This document shows positions 24,886 to 37,511 of a DNA stretch of 64,000 nt, one piece after another. A model generated the notes under the pieces. It made no database searches, was not told the DNA's origin, and worked only from the letters and a program-made list of their open reading frames with translations. A program made the translations under genes and the position numbers. Each line of letters begins with the position of its first letter. The first letter of the stretch is position 1. Location of the stretch: NCBI GenBank assembly GCA_905182995.1, contig CAJJDP010000001.1, positions 392,001-456,000 on the forward strand. Direction: 5' to 3'. Origin of the DNA: Paramecium octaurelia. Its lineage: Eukaryota > Ciliophora > Oligohymenophorea > Peniculida > Parameciidae.

Positions 24886-26673
24886 TCATATTTGATTTTA
24901 TTCCTATTCCGGTAATTGCCCATACCTCTTCATTTCTTTTAACTAATATCTGTTATCTTCTAATTCTCTCAGCAATCTCCTCCAACGAACACATACACAA
25001 ATACATATGATGCATAAAACAATCTAAAACTTATAAACATTAGTACTCCCAAGAAAATTAGAATAAAGACCAATATTGTAAAGGTGTCTGAATAGAATAA
25101 TGGTCCCGAGACTAGGATATTAATTTTCTACTCTGCTTAACATTGTTGATAAAGACTCTCCCTCTGATTATTTTAATCACAGGACGTCGAGTTCAACTTT
25201 ACTATGATTTCATGTTCCGATTTCTCATCAAAACTGCATAATAAAAAGGCATGATAATCCATGAATTTCCATACATGGATGGCTTAACGAGATAAGCCCA
25301 CATAATAGAAAGTCTCCTTGAATCTTAGTTCTGCAGGTTCACTTGATTTGCTGTATAATTCAAAGCGCACCAATTGATTTTCAAAGAATGTCTTCACCAA
25401 TTCCTTGTTGTACTTCACAAATCCATTGAAGATCGAATGCTTGATTATCAGATGAGCTTCTTCGCCTATCAAAAACGCATAATTCGGATTTATCTACATA
25501 TCCCTATAGGTAAAATCATCAACATAAACTCTATTCACAAAATAGGAGTGATCTCTCAAATCAATGAAGATTTCCAAGATGTACTCAATATTGCTTGGAG
25601 TCTAGGCGACAACCAGAATAGTGTTCTCGTATACCTCAAATGCCACAGTCCTTGGTATATGTATATCCATAATCAGAACTGGTTTTTTGATGTTGGAAAT
25701 ATTGAAAATGTATAATCCTTGGGTGTCATCTAAACAAAACAGCTTGTCATCCACAATCTTCACTCCAATGATATTTATTGTAACATTGAACTATTACTTT
25801 GAGATTGTCAATAAGTGAAGTATGCTTCTTTTGTATATATCCTAGGGTTCTTATTCGTAAGTATAGAGATCAACGCCATCATCCCCCACAGCTACAGCTA
25901 AGTATTCTCCAAAGGTGGAAACCTTGTGAACAACCTTTCTTTGTAAAATCCTTTATTCAGGATGGGGTTCGATGGGCAAATCATTCGAATCAAAATCTGA
26001 AAATTTGGATACCCAAAACCCTCCAAATGGAGTTATGATTAAACAACTTAGATGTTTCTAAGAGATAGGGTCAAATGTTTACTTTTGGACAACTGAATTA
26101 AGCGTTGGCTATGATGGTTGAATTCGGCAATTTCAAATACTTTTTCAAATCAAAGACGCTCTATGATTCTTAGGCAATCCATCCAGAATCACTGCAACGT
26201 AGTTTAACCTATATAAGTTGTAGTTCCTGTGTCATTAAAAATAAATTTGAATACTCCGAAAGAGTCACCATATCTGTATAATAGGAATCCTCGGTGGCAT
26301 CTTTTATTTTATATTACAATATCTCCTTTAATTAAGGGTGTTTAGGAAATCCTACGCATTCTAAAATTAGAATTCATTCATTACAATTTTTAACTTCTAA
26401 CAATTCAACGTCTTTTGTATCCAAAGAAAGGATGGGAGTCTAGATTGGATCATCAGATTCAGAATCATCAAATACATCAACATCATATGCATTAGTCAAA
26501 CTTTGATTAAGTCAAGATAACTACTTAAGCACATACACAGTTTGCTTTTTATGGGCCATTCTGATAGTGTCTTCTTCTATTTCATGATTCATTGTATATG
26601 ATTCTTTTGTCCTGACTCTGGTGGATTGGACACTTATCTTAATCAAAATCAAGAATATCACTTAATAACTCAT
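24886..26673 (-). CDS. Type I membrane protein with a large beta-rich extracytoplasmic domain
   Basis: Starts MSYQVIFLILIKISVQS, a signal peptide, at 26671-26673. The body is made of beta-strand-like repeats reminiscent of a WD-type propeller (STFGEYLAVAVGDDGVDLY, VKIVDDKLFCLDDTQGLY, ILVVAQTPSN), with NYAFLIGEEAHLIIKHSI near the end. One TM helix (TFTILVFILIFLGVLMFISF) is followed, after a 25-nt intron, by a basic tail EIAERIRRQQILVKRNEE. A last 22-nt intron gives TGA 24886-24888. The first half contains two or more introns I could not fix precisely. I recognise no named family. It lies 27 bp from the sulfurtransferase start. Confidence 0.68.
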
Positions 26674-26791
26674 TTGTTTAATTTGTATTTTAATATTGTG
26701 AATTTTGGATCAATAAGTTATTTGAATGAAAATACTAATGAAATCAGGATGAATTAAAAATACTTAACTTATGTAAAATATGTAAAATATG

Positions 26792-28482
26792 TCATTGGTT
26801 ATATACAACCACTCTGATTTTGGATTGTGGGATTGAAATTGGAATTGTTTGATTTCCACTGATATCCAATGTTAATTATTTGAGTTTTGTAATGTTTTAG
26901 ACCGAATTAATGATATTCCTTTAGGCTTAATCAGATATCGTGCATTTCTTAAGATTAAGTGCCAATAATTACAGATGTTGGTACTCAATTAAGCTCGACA
27001 TCATTTTGTCAATCAAATCATCTGGTATAGTTTAAGGAGATACGTTAATGTGCAATTGTATCACAAATTCCCTCTTAATCCGTTCCAAATTGAATAGAAA
27101 TATTTGTTAGACAATGAATTTATCAATTGTCAGATGTACAATGTACTTTTTATCTTATGTTTTCTCCTTAAACTATTTATCCATGTCTTCCAATTACTGA
27201 TGAGATATGGATGTGATCTAGTTGTTAATGCATTCATACCTACAATCGTTCAATTGATCTGACTTGCTTGAATTAGGTTAAATTCATGGGCATCAACAAT
27301 TGGGCAGGTATGATGATATCATTGATAGAAGACCGATCATTCTGATTTCGTTATAGCATATTCTTAAGTAAAAAAGCTAATTTTTCCCTAATTTTATATA
27401 CTTTATACCCATGTCTTTATTGCACTAATTTTAGTTTCTCCTCAATTGCCTCACTCCATATCAAATCTAATGGCAATGTAAGTGAGGCCATTGAGAGAAT
27501 CACAATTCCAATTTGCCAAACATCAGTCTTAATGGAAGAATTCAGATTGTTTTTCATCGTGTAACCACCTGCAGATCCACACAACTCTGGTGGATTTAGA
27601 GCCTTGTATGTGTTAGGCTCAGTTTCATTCTTTAATCTATACTTTTTTTTGTATGTATATAATGGAGTAAATCCTCCAACCTTGAATCCGAATTTTTCAT
27701 CATAATAGAAATTGGTCACAGAAAATTATTTCTAAAAAATTTACAAAAACTGCAAATATTAAGCCACATTTATCAAAGTAATAAGTGCCTCTGAGATGGT
27801 TTCCAATTTGAAATGTTCCTGTCTCTCCTATCGCTTTTAAATGAGCTTATTTATTGGCTATTATGCATAATCTTCAATTGCATAGATAATGTCATAGGAG
27901 GAGTCTTGTGCAATCTCCAACGCATTGTAAATAGTCTTCTTTTGTTTTCTCTAAAAGAATTGCTTCTTCTTCATGATCTATCCTATCTCGTGACATTTCA
28001 CTATGTAGGTATGATCTGTAATTAACAATTATGCCCTTTTGTAATTCTCATAATCTTTTTTTGCTGCATCATTCGAAGGCATCAAGAATTAATGTACAAC
28101 TCGGTCTTAATATTCACCCTTCACAAGAAAGATCTTATTGAATTTGCCCTTCTTTATAGTATTTTTTTTTATGTGGACTTAATAAAATGCATCTTTATTT
28201 ATGTTCAAGAATCTTAATTACAAACTCCTCTTTGGATCATATGTATTTTACACGAATTAATTAATTGCTTCATATTTGAATGGCGGATTCCTTATAATTA
28301 GAACAATTTTTTGTACTTGTTGATCACTGATAAATAGTTTTAAATAGGCTCCTTGTTCTCCATTAATTCCTCCCTGCTATCATTACTCTGAAACCATGAA
28401 ACCAATAAAGATTTCTCAGGAAATTATGGTAACTAATAACAAAAATACAAATTCTCTTTTACATTTGAATAATAATTGTCAT
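26792..28482 (-). CDS. Pseudokinase-like protein with LRR-like C-terminus
   Basis: A kinase-like fold is suggested by GGYTMKNNLNSSIKTDVWQIGIVIL, which resembles the APE-to-DxWS region, and by NALEIAQDSSYDIIYAIED upstream, but I see no HRD or DFG triad, so it is probably catalytically dead. After a 22-nt intron the C-terminal 170 residues contain leucine-rich-like strings (LIEYQHLQLLALNLKKC, ITKLKQLTLDISGNQ) and end RVVVYNQ at TGA 26792-26794. The N-terminal part (GEQGAYLKLFISDQQV, VQKIVLIIRNPPFKYEA) is soluble. The start near 28482 is uncertain because two introns there are unresolved. Ciliates have many such kinase-LRR hybrids. Confidence 0.62.
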
Positions 28483-28839
28483 TTTATAGATTTCTGTGCA
28501 ATTGATTCAAATCCTAAAATCGTACTCGTACATCACGATAACAACTATTTTAATTGTTTGTAATTCTCAATTTATAATACCATTTATTCTCAAACCCATC
28601 AATATCAATTATGCTGATATAGTATTACATTTTTATTATAATAAATCAATTTTAATCACATATACTACATCATTCTAAAATTGAACTCAAAGTACAATTT
28701 CATTCCTTAGTTTAAATACTGTTGTTTCGCTTGAGTTGAGCATTTCTTTGTTAATAATTATTTATGTCCTAATTGTTATTCTAAAGAATTAAGAATAATT
28801 CATTAAATCCTTAAGAAATCAGAAGACCTCATTAATTAA
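28483..28839. other. Intergenic, AT-rich
   Basis: This lies upstream of the pseudokinase gene. A plus-strand frame of about 60 codons at 28496-28678 is hydrophobic and AT-biased, and I do not regard it as a gene. No RNA or repeat found. Confidence 0.35.
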
Positions 28840-29045
28840 CACACATATTTTAATGATTTCCTATGTCTTTCTTTCATGTAATCATTTAAATTTCATCCAT
28901 GGCTTTGGTTATAGATTCTTTTTCTTTTCTCAGCCTTTGGGACTTTGAAGTAATTATGAGTTTCTAAATAAGGTTCTGAATTTTTAATTACAAAATATAA
29001 GCCTTTTAAGACATTGGCTAGAATATTAAGGGGATAAATGTTTTT
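28840..29045 (-). pseudogene. Possible gene fragment with an internal TGA
   Basis: On the minus strand the frame reads NIYPLNILANVLKGLYFVI, SEPYLETHNYFKVPKAEKRK, IYNQSHG, then TGA, then NLNDYMKERHRKSLKYV, before a terminal TGA near 28820. It has no ATG at its 5' end and is flanked by very AT-rich DNA. The composition of the middle is coding-like. It may be a truncated, decaying copy of a gene elsewhere in the genome, or an exon whose partners I could not connect. Confidence 0.3.
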
Positions 29046-29151
29046 AATTGTTAAAATATAAAAGTTAAGATATTAATATTAATTGATATTATTATTAACC
29101 CAGATGCATAAATTTGACACTATATAAGGAAAACTATTCTATACAGTGTAC

Positions 29152-29448
29152 ATGATGCATCAACAAAGACAGATTGACACAAAACAGAAAGGGAAATTGA
29201 AAGGTATGGAAGTGTGTGTATGTAGAATCATAGACTTGATTATTTAAAAACACCCATCGTTGAATAAAATTGAAACTGACAACACTGTAATTGCAAGACG
29301 TAGTTTGCTTGATCTTGCAGATACAGAGGAGAATGAATAAGATTGCTAGAAAGTAGAAAAGAAAAGACCTATTGCAATTAGACCAATTTTAACAAATAGT
29401 AAATTCAAATCAAGTCGATCTTTGATGTCATCTCCTTAACGTAAATGA
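29152..29448 (+). CDS. Small basic protein, unidentified
   Basis: Starts MMHQQRQIDTKQKGKLK. A 30-nt intron (29203-29232) is followed by DLIIQKHPSLNKIETDN, ARRSLLDLADTEENEQD and EKKRPIAIRPILTNSKF, ending SSPQRK at TGA 29446-29448. About 88 residues, Lys/Arg/Ser-rich, no hydrophobic segment. Using an earlier TAG as acceptor would create a stop at once, so the 30-nt intron is preferred. The C-terminal SSRSLMSSP could be phosphorylated. No family recognised. Confidence 0.55.
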
Positions 29449-30941
29449 ATGTAAATAAATATGTATCATTGCCAATGACCTAAGTCCTCTATTTTTGCTT
29501 TCAATTATTATAACTAAATTGATTATTTATTATGTTCCTCACCTTATTGTCTAATAGTAACCTAATATTCTGCAACTTGTACTTTTTGAAGTGGAAGTAT
29601 CTCAATGTTAAATAGAATATGTAGCTAATATTTATATAACCAATATTTGACTTCATTTTTTTTGGCTACTTGTTATCGAATGTCATATGGAATCAAATAT
29701 TTTTATTTTATAAATGTTCTCATCATGAGGTTAAATTGAGTATTATTGTATCATAGTCTTTGATTCTAAGGGAACAAACTAAGAATTCTCATTACCAATA
29801 TAGATATCTTTGATGCTGATTAAAAATTTTACAAGTTTAATAGGAATGATTTATTTTAAAATGAGATAATGTCAATACTTTCAACATTATCTCAAACAAA
29901 TTAATAAAATTGATAGCATGTACATTTCAATTAATCATAAATTGAATTGACCTTTCAAAATACTACTTTAAATGGCTAAATCTGAAATTATTAATAATAT
30001 TTATCTTAATAACAATAACCAGTTAAACTATTAAGTGTTATTTCAATGACTGGATAAGTTTATTTAGTTAATCTTGATTGCTCATAGAGATTTACATAAT
30101 TGAATTTTCATTAATTACTAAATTAAATCTAAATCCAATTAATAAGAATGAGATAAGATTTTAGTGATATTTAAATATTACAATCGCCTCTTATAAATTG
30201 TTTACAATTGAATTATCTGTCTCAAATAAAACAAACTATATATCTGATTAATAAAGATTTATAAACTGCAATGAGTACCCATAAATTAACTTCAATGGAT
30301 ATTTATCAAGTAACTAACTCAATTAATCATTTTTATAATCTTGTTACTTAGATTATAAATATTATACGAACTTTTTTTTACATTTCATCTTAAAAACTAA
30401 AGTTCCAAACAGCTTTTCTAAATCAAATATTCTTTTTCTGTTTCAAGTCGATTTTTTTTTATTTCAAATAATCCTAAATTCCCAGTAATAAAGTGTATAA
30501 AAGCTTTGCAAATTAGAAAGGGTAGATTTTATATGGATATTCGAAATCAACAATTATTGAAAGGAACTAGAATCATATAATAATTTATCCATCAGCCATC
30601 TTTTAATCACATGGAATCTTTAACTAAATAATAACATTATTTAATTCTATGAGGATCTAAATTAAATTGAGAATTCCTAATCTCATAATTAAATTAAATG
30701 CATATTAGTCTAATAAATTCAAAAACTATTCCTTTCAAATATACAACTATTAGATCTTAATTAAAATAATTATCATTTAGAAAGATTATCAATTAAAAGT
30801 TTATGAAAATATAATTCATTTCAAGAAATATTAAAGAAACTTTAGAACATAGTCGAAATTAACAATACTGAAGAATAATATTTATTAAAAATGATTTTAA
30901 GTTTAGTTACAACTCTAATAATAACAACTTAAAGCGTATAC
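29449..30941. other. 1.5 kb AT-rich region, coding status unclear
   Basis: The longest stretch without a recognisable gene. A plus-strand frame from ATG 30046 to TGA 30892-30894 is open for 282 codons, but it is Ile/Asn/Gln/Leu-rich and local G content is so low that TGA is rare by chance. A preceding frame from about 29971 (MAKSEIINNIYLNN) meets TGA early. It might be a diverged or decaying gene. No repeats or RNA-like structure noticed. Confidence 0.3.
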
Positions 30942-32803
30942 TCATTTTATTGATTATTTTCTCATGAATTTATCAAAGTTATTTAATATATCTTTATTGT
31001 CCTCAATTACTCTGCTCACAAAGCCAATCAAAATATCATATCTAATCAAGGCTTGTCTTTTTTGGGGTTGAAATGATTTAGTTGAATAACTTTGCTGCTT
31101 TTTAGTGTGGATTTTAAATCCCAAACCTTTGTAACTATCATTATGAAAAGATGGAAGTTATTTAGGAGTGAAATTCAGAGATTCAATCCTATCTAGACTT
31201 GACTTTTATTTTATCAATAAATATTGAGTTTATCTTTTATTAAATTATTCCTTTGTAATTTTGGATGAAACCTATGTCTAATCTGTTTCTATATAATTGA
31301 TCAAAGGTTCTAAGTACCTTCCATTCCCAATGCCTCCAAAAACAGCAATTTTTGAACTCAATAACACTGATGTGTGAGCACATCTAGGGAGATTATTACC
31401 CTCCATCTATACTTCTTACCACAAATTCAACTGAGGATAGAAAATAAAGCATTAGTTTGATTCCAAAGAACCATTAATTAAATCGTCTCTCTGCCCTCCT
31501 AAGATGATGATTCCTTATATCTTTTTAATGTACTCCATAGTGTGATTATGACAAGGCAAAGGAGGTTTGCCTCCTGCTTGAATGGTTTCCCAGGCGATGG
31601 CAGTCGTAGTATTAGGGTAGAATAAGAGTTTCTTAATGAAATTAGTAGAATTTCCTGTTTAGTCTTTTCCCCCAAAGGAATATATGATTTCAGCTGGAAT
31701 AAGATCCGTTGTATTATCATTGAATTTGGTTGATAATGAGATATTGATTATGGAATGACAACAAATTGGAGTTGATTTGACATCCCACTATTTCCAAATC
31801 ATCTTTTCTATGTTGTACAGAGCTGTATCACCCAATACCTGCTCGTTGCTGTTGATACCACCATAAATCAACATCCATTTCCAACCATAGACACATGCTT
31901 TGTGATGTCTACGCGGTTCTATGTAATCTCCTTGTGTGTTTATTTTCTCCCAAAATCTCATGGTTACATTATAATCATAAATTGTATTGAAGCATTCTCT
32001 GATCTTCAGTTTTACATTGAATTTACAAGCTCCTCCAAACAATATAAAGTGATTTTTCAATGAGATCAAGGTATGAGCAGCTCTACCATTTTTTGGCTTT
32101 TCACCTAAACCTTCAACCATATGCCATTCCTAATATCCTAGTTACTTGATATTTTTACTTAAATCAAACCGAAGCATTTCATCTCTTATGCCATCACCCG
32201 CTATGCCACCATACAAATACAATGAGTCTCCGTAGAATATCATGGTGCCGCTTTCAGTGAATGATGGCCTAAATGTCTTTACACTCCTATAGAATTCCTA
32301 GACTTCACTATAAAAGGTCAATTCAGTAGGATGATCAAATTCTGCTTCAAATGTAGGCAATTCCAGATTTGGCATTTGATAAACTAGTTCATTTAGGAAT
32401 GGATTACCTTTTGCTCCTTCCTTCAAGTTTACGAGTTTCTTAGGTGAGTGATCTCTCCTTTTTTATTTTTATACAATTCGAATTTTTTATTTTTTTTAAT
32501 TCCCATTAATTAGAGCATTACCAATAACTTCTTAATGTCTTTCTGTCAATTAAGATATAATTTATTCTCGTTGTGCTTTGTTGTGAGTGAGTTACAGCGT
32601 TAATCTAGCTCGAGGAGATGGAATTCTCTAAATTGAGTTTGAAAATGCCTTTCTAAACCTACTTTTTTATCGTACGCTTTAGCCATTTCAGTGAATGTCT
32701 TAAACAATGCACTCTGAGTCACAGGAGTTGTAAGTAGTGTACGTTCTGATTATAGAATTTCAATCTGTGGACTAGAACCTTGAGATGAAGATCTGAAATG
32801 CAT
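30942..32803 (-). CDS. Kelch-repeat protein
   Basis: Starts MHFRSSSQGSSPQIEIL. A 35-nt intron follows AKAYDKK and restores a frame reading SPRARLTLQLTHNKAQRE, ERHQEVIGNALINGN. Kelch repeats follow: GTMIFYGDSLYLYGGIAGD, NGRAAHTLISLKNHFILFGG, RRHHKACVYGWKWMLIYGG, IYSFGGKD, GIIILGGQRDDLI, and RCAHTSVLLSSKIAVFGG, each with the double-Gly turn. They should form one six-bladed propeller. The C-terminal 90 residues are Ser/Lys-rich, ending MRKQSIK at TGA 30942-30944. The partner is unknown. A second kelch gene lies at 46043, but repeat order and flanks differ, so they are not close duplicates. Confidence 0.85.
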
Positions 32804-33067
32804 AAATTAATTTTATCAATTATGCATTATAGCTCATTAAACTCTTTTCAATGTATGTTTATGTTTCAATACCAAATTCAATTTAATTTCATCATATTTT
32901 GTAACTTTACTGAATTATTCTAACCATTCCATTTCATTAGCAAAGTTAATAATTGTCCTTACAATCCAAACTAAAAATCAGCGTATTTTGCATAACACTT
33001 ATTCGTTATTTTATAAGCCTAATTATTATTTAATTTTAAATTTTTGGATTGGGTGCCTGCATTTATA

Positions 33068-34127
33068 ATGTTTTAGCCCTCTCCAATGAAACAGAAAATA
33101 ATTGAGAGCTACAAGAAACAAATGGATGATGTAACCTGCATTTTAGATTGTGGCCACATTGGATCTTTGTATTTAGGAAACATCGAGAGTGCATGTATTA
33201 ATTGCAGTTATTAAAGGTGACTTTGAATTATTGAAAAAATTAAAAATTAAGTCTATAATCAGTATTTGCACATCCAAAATTCCAAATCAAATCAGTTAAT
33301 CAATGAGATACTATTAGCATATAATTTTAGATGATAATGAGAATGCCTAAATCTCTAGACACTTTGAAATCTGCTTTGACTTCATTGAAAAAGCTAGATC
33401 AGTAGGTAATGTACTTGTTCATTGTATGGCTGGTATATCCAGAAGTGCTACCATTGTGGCTGCATATTTAATGAAAAAACACTCCATCAATTCCAAAGAA
33501 GCCTTATCACAATTGCAGCGTAAACGTTGGTAAGTCTACCCCAATGAAGGATTTATTAAATAGTTATTGTAATACAATGACGAATTAATAGCCAAATAGA
33601 AGGGACTCAAAAATGAAGGAAAAAACTAGAACAAATAGGAGGTAAATATAGAATAAATAAGGAATCCTGCAATTTTTAATAATCCTATTCAAATAAACAG
33701 CCATCAAAATGAAAAGAAATAGCAAATTGATGAATACTAAAAAATAAGGAAAAAATATGTAGATACAAAAAACCAGCAATAGCCAAAGAAAATAATGGAC
33801 TATTAAACATTATAAGAGAGAAGAATGAGTTATCACAAGAAAGATAACCATGATATAGATCTACTATAATAAACATCTAAAATTTAAAGAATTAAAAGTT
33901 CATACTAATAAATAGGATCCATCGAGAAGAATCCTATTAAAAATGAATGTAATTTTTGAGTTAATTAGAAAGGTAATTATGTAAGCATTCAAAAACATTA
34001 GTCACGTCCAGGTTTGTAAATTGATACCAAAATTAATGATTCCTAAAAATATTTTGAAAATAGAATTTATCCTAGCACGACTAGAAATGCAAAGGTTCAC
34101 TACGATATTTACAAAATTGATAGTTGA
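33068..34127 (+). CDS. Dual-specificity protein phosphatase
   Basis: Starts MFQPSPMKQKIIESYKK. A 22-nt intron (33195-33216) splits ILDCGHIGSLYLGNIESA from CDFELLKKLKIKSIISI. The catalytic signature VHCMAGISRSATIVAAYLM has the HCx5R loop with Cys and Arg intact and general-acid Asp candidates at ILDDNENA. The DSP fold ends at RWQVYPNEGFIKQL. A basic, Gln/Asn-rich extension of about 150 residues follows. A second intron near 33951-33974 allows the tail to continue to KVHYDIYKIDS and TGA 34125-34127; without it the gene stops at about 33959. Members dephosphorylate MAP kinases or other phosphoproteins. The substrate here is unknown. Confidence 0.9.
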
Positions 34128-34195
34128 ATAGTTGATAAGAGAAGCTTCTAGTTTTATTGATGAAAAAATTTATAAAATAGGAAATAAACTGTTTA

Positions 34196-35899
34196 TCATT
34201 CTTATTCATTAGCTTATTTGATGAGCATTTCAGTAAATTCTTATAGTGTTACAACACCATCTCCATTTAAATCAAGTTCTCCAAAAACATTACTCCATTA
34301 ATTATCACTTAATTGCACTCCACCCATAATGTCCTAAAGTTCTTATTTACTAATTTGTCCATTGCCATCTTTATCAAATAGTTTAAAGGCCTTTTCCAAT
34401 TTATTTTAAGCCATAATTTGCTCTTTCTTTGCGAAAGCAATAACAAATTCTGTATAGTCAATTTAATTAGATCCATTGACATCTGCTTATTCGAATAGAT
34501 GATCAACAATTTATTGACATTTAAGTTCGTCATTATAAATTTCTCTGTAACATTGGAGTAATTCCTCTCTACTCAAAGTGCCATCATGATTGACATCAAT
34601 TTTCTTAAATTATTTTTGCAGTTTTTTCTTTTCCTAATTAGTCATAACTTAGGTGGTGATCAATTGCATGATTGCTACTTTTAATTTACTTTGGCTCTAA
34701 TTTCATCATTAATACAATATAGGTTACATGAAATCTAGCTAAGTTCTCAAGTGATTTGAGATTAATTTTTTTCTCTTTTTAAGTCATCTTGATCCACTCA
34801 TGTTACAATGCATCTTGGGCTGAGATTCTTTTTTCTGGATCAGTCACTAACATTTTTTTAATCAAATCTTTAGCCTCCTCAGAAATCTCCTTCCATTCAG
34901 GTTCTACTCAGATAATTCTAATAGATATTACCATCAAAAGAGTAGACTCCTGCTTGAATCCTTTAATACAATTCCTGTTAAGATTATCCATTAAATGGAG
35001 GGTATCCACATAACATTATGAATAGAATAACTCCACAGGACCACACATCGCATTTTTTATCATATTATTTACTGATGACTTCAGGTGCTATATAATAAGG
35101 CTAGGTTGGAGATATTGATAAAAATATAATACAGTTCCGATTCTTTATGATAATTTGGTGCTGTCTAAGAGTTCTTTAGCTGTGCCAAAATCAATGATCT
35201 TCAAGCTTGAGTTAGTTTTCCTTGATTCAAATATAATATTCTCAGGTTTGAGATCACTATCATCAAATAGAAAACAAATACCGATGGACTACATTTTTAT
35301 TATGACAATAATTAACAGCTTCTAAGATTTTTCTCATATAACCAGCAGCAATAGTTTCATCAAAGTGATCGATTTCATTTATTTTTTCAAATAATTCTCC
35401 TCCACTTAGATATCTTTTGCCTGATGATATTTCAATGCTTACTCTGTAATGATGTAAACATATTATTCATCCTCATACAATTCATAAACACTAACAATAT
35501 TAGGATGATCCAATTCCTTGAGTATCGAGACTTCCTGAATCATGTTGTCTCTTTATTCGATTTTCTCCTTTTTGATTTGCTTCATAGCTCTCGGTAATCC
35601 AGTTACTTTTTATGTCACTAAACTCACTTTCCCATATGAACCTTGATAAGATTAGAAAACAGTGGAATACCTTCCCCCAATGTTTAGTCGATTCTATAGT
35701 AGTTTAAGATATCTCCCTTCTTTAAGGTCACAAAAATGGAAGGATTGACTTTGAATTATGTTTTTTGGGATGTGAATGTTTTCTTATCATTTTTCTGTCC
35801 ATTATCAATGCTTTTGGGATTTGTGTCTTGTTATTTTTAATCATGATCCTTTTTTGCATTATCCTTGTTCTTAGCTCCTTTACCTCCGCATACGCCCAT
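34196..35899 (-). CDS. Calcium-dependent protein kinase (CDPK), N-myristoylated type
   Basis: Begins MGVCGGKGAKNKDNAKK: Gly2 and Cys4 suggest myristoyl/palmitoyl anchoring. The kinase domain shows DLKPENIIFES and LKIIDFGTAKE. Four EF-hands follow in order: DVNHDGTLSREEL, DVNGSNQIDYTEF, DKDGNGQISKQEL and DLNGDGVVTLQEF. It ends EMLIKQANEQE at TGA 34196-34198. Several short introns interrupt the kinase half. Domain order (lipid anchor, kinase, junction, four EF-hands) is that of plant, apicomplexan and ciliate CDPKs, which couple Ca2+ to secretion and motility. The catalytic Asp is present, so it should be active. Confidence 0.93.
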
Positions 35900-36093
35900 T
35901 AACAATAATATAATAAAATTAATTTATAATATATAAGTGTGATCATATGACTACCCAGTTTCTAAACTAATACAAAAATGAAGTAATTACTAAGAGATTC
36001 CTCTAAATTCCAAACTGAAATCACTAAGCAACTCAATCTCTTTATTTCATAATATGTTTATACCGTTTTTATATATAAATTATTAATATTAAC

Positions 36094-37484
36094 ATGAAGG
36101 CATTCGCAATTATAGCATTGTTGTTCATTACAACCTACTCCTAGTCCAACGAAATAGATGTAGTATTAAAAATGTTAGCAGATTTGAAAAATGGAACTTC
36201 GAAATAACTAGAACAATTAGACTCTGATTGGTCTGCCACTAAATACGTAATAATATCATGCAAACTATAAGACAAAACAAGATATCGTGAATGATTTGAT
36301 GAGATCTGCCTCTACTTAGAGAGGAGAATGCAATCGAAGAGACCAAGAATGGGCTAACAAAGAAAGAGATATTAGAATTACTTTAAGCTACATCAATTGG
36401 TTAGAAAAAAGAATCAAAGAGAATAATGAGAGACTTCAAAGATTGGATGTCAATAGATGCGAATCTAATTCCAACTTTATCAATGATATCAAAAATAGCA
36501 AAAAAACATTAAATTTAATAGCTTTCCTTAGAAGAGCTGTTAAAAATGCCAAAGAAGTAAATCATCACAATAACTATTTAGACTGACTTGCCCACATTAT
36601 TACAATCTGCCTAATTCATCCAACTCAAATCCTACTTAGCTGATGATGAAGATGAACCAGAAGTCACTTCTGACAATAATGAACCTCCTCATGTTTATGA
36701 AGATGCAGAAGTCGATACAGACGGAGACTAACAAGACACTCAAGAAGTTGAAGAGGCAAATCAAGAAACAACTGAAGAAACAGTTGATGCATCAGCACCA
36801 GCACCAGAAGATCATGAGATTGAATAGCACTAAGAAAGTGGAGAACCAGATGCTCCTGTTCCTGAACATCCATTTGAAGCTGCTGAAAAGACGACCAATG
36901 AATAATTAGCTAAGGAAGCTGCAGCCTTCAACAAAATTATTGAGAAGGGACAAAAGGCTCCTGCAGAATCTGGATCCTAAAAGGATTATAGTTAATTCAC
37001 AGTGGCTTAATAAGAGTTGCTTAATTTCCTTGACATCCTGGAATCAGAGGTTCAAGGGTCATTTTCAAAGAAATAGGACAATTAAGTCACATCTGCCATG
37101 GGCTACAGTGATTTCAAAGGGTTGATTATTAAGGAGAATGAGACTTTTAAGGGTCATCTTGTCGCTGAAGATGTTAATCTTGTATGATATCTCATTTATC
37201 AATAGGAAAAATTGCAAAATCAATTAATCACCATTTTATAAGCCACTGCTGCCTGCAAAGAAAGATTAAAGAAAATCCAGAATTCCATTGATTTAGCCAA
37301 CGAAGTGAGATTTATCATTAATATTTAGGACTTGAATTCTGCTGAAGCTCATTATAAATCAGTAAGCGAAACTTTGAATGAAGAATTGAACACTTTTGAT
37401 GATGTTTACAGAATCTATTCCAGTCAAGTTGGATCTCAAAGTACACAATATAAGAGAGATGTCTAAGGCAAAATTACCAATTGA
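36094..37484 (+). CDS. Secretory helical protein, trichocyst-matrix-protein-like
   Basis: The signal peptide MKAFAIIALLFITTYSQ is followed by helical heptad-rich sequence with CNRRDQEWANKERDIR and YINWLEKRIKENNERL. A long acidic, Pro/Glu/Gln-rich middle (VTSDNNEPPHVYEDAEV) comes next, then a second helical half (LITILQATAACKERLKKI, YKSVSETLNEELNTFDDV) ending DVQGKITN at TGA 37482-37484. Three introns of 24-25 nt are exact. A signal peptide, paired helical domains with sparse Cys and an acidic processed-looking linker fit the trichocyst matrix protein style of precursor, but overall identity is not obvious to me, so the assignment is tentative. About 435 residues. Confidence 0.7.
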
Positions 37485-37511
37485 TATTAAATATATATCA
37501 ATATATTAATT

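Noticed and set aside
32634-32668. Frameshift in the kelch gene
   Set aside because: Explained by a 35-nt intron that restores a coherent frame on both sides.
36643-36909. Alternative Met/Lys/Gln-rich plus-strand frame
   Set aside because: It lies inside the secretory coiled-coil gene in another frame; the signal-peptide frame has exact introns and better composition.
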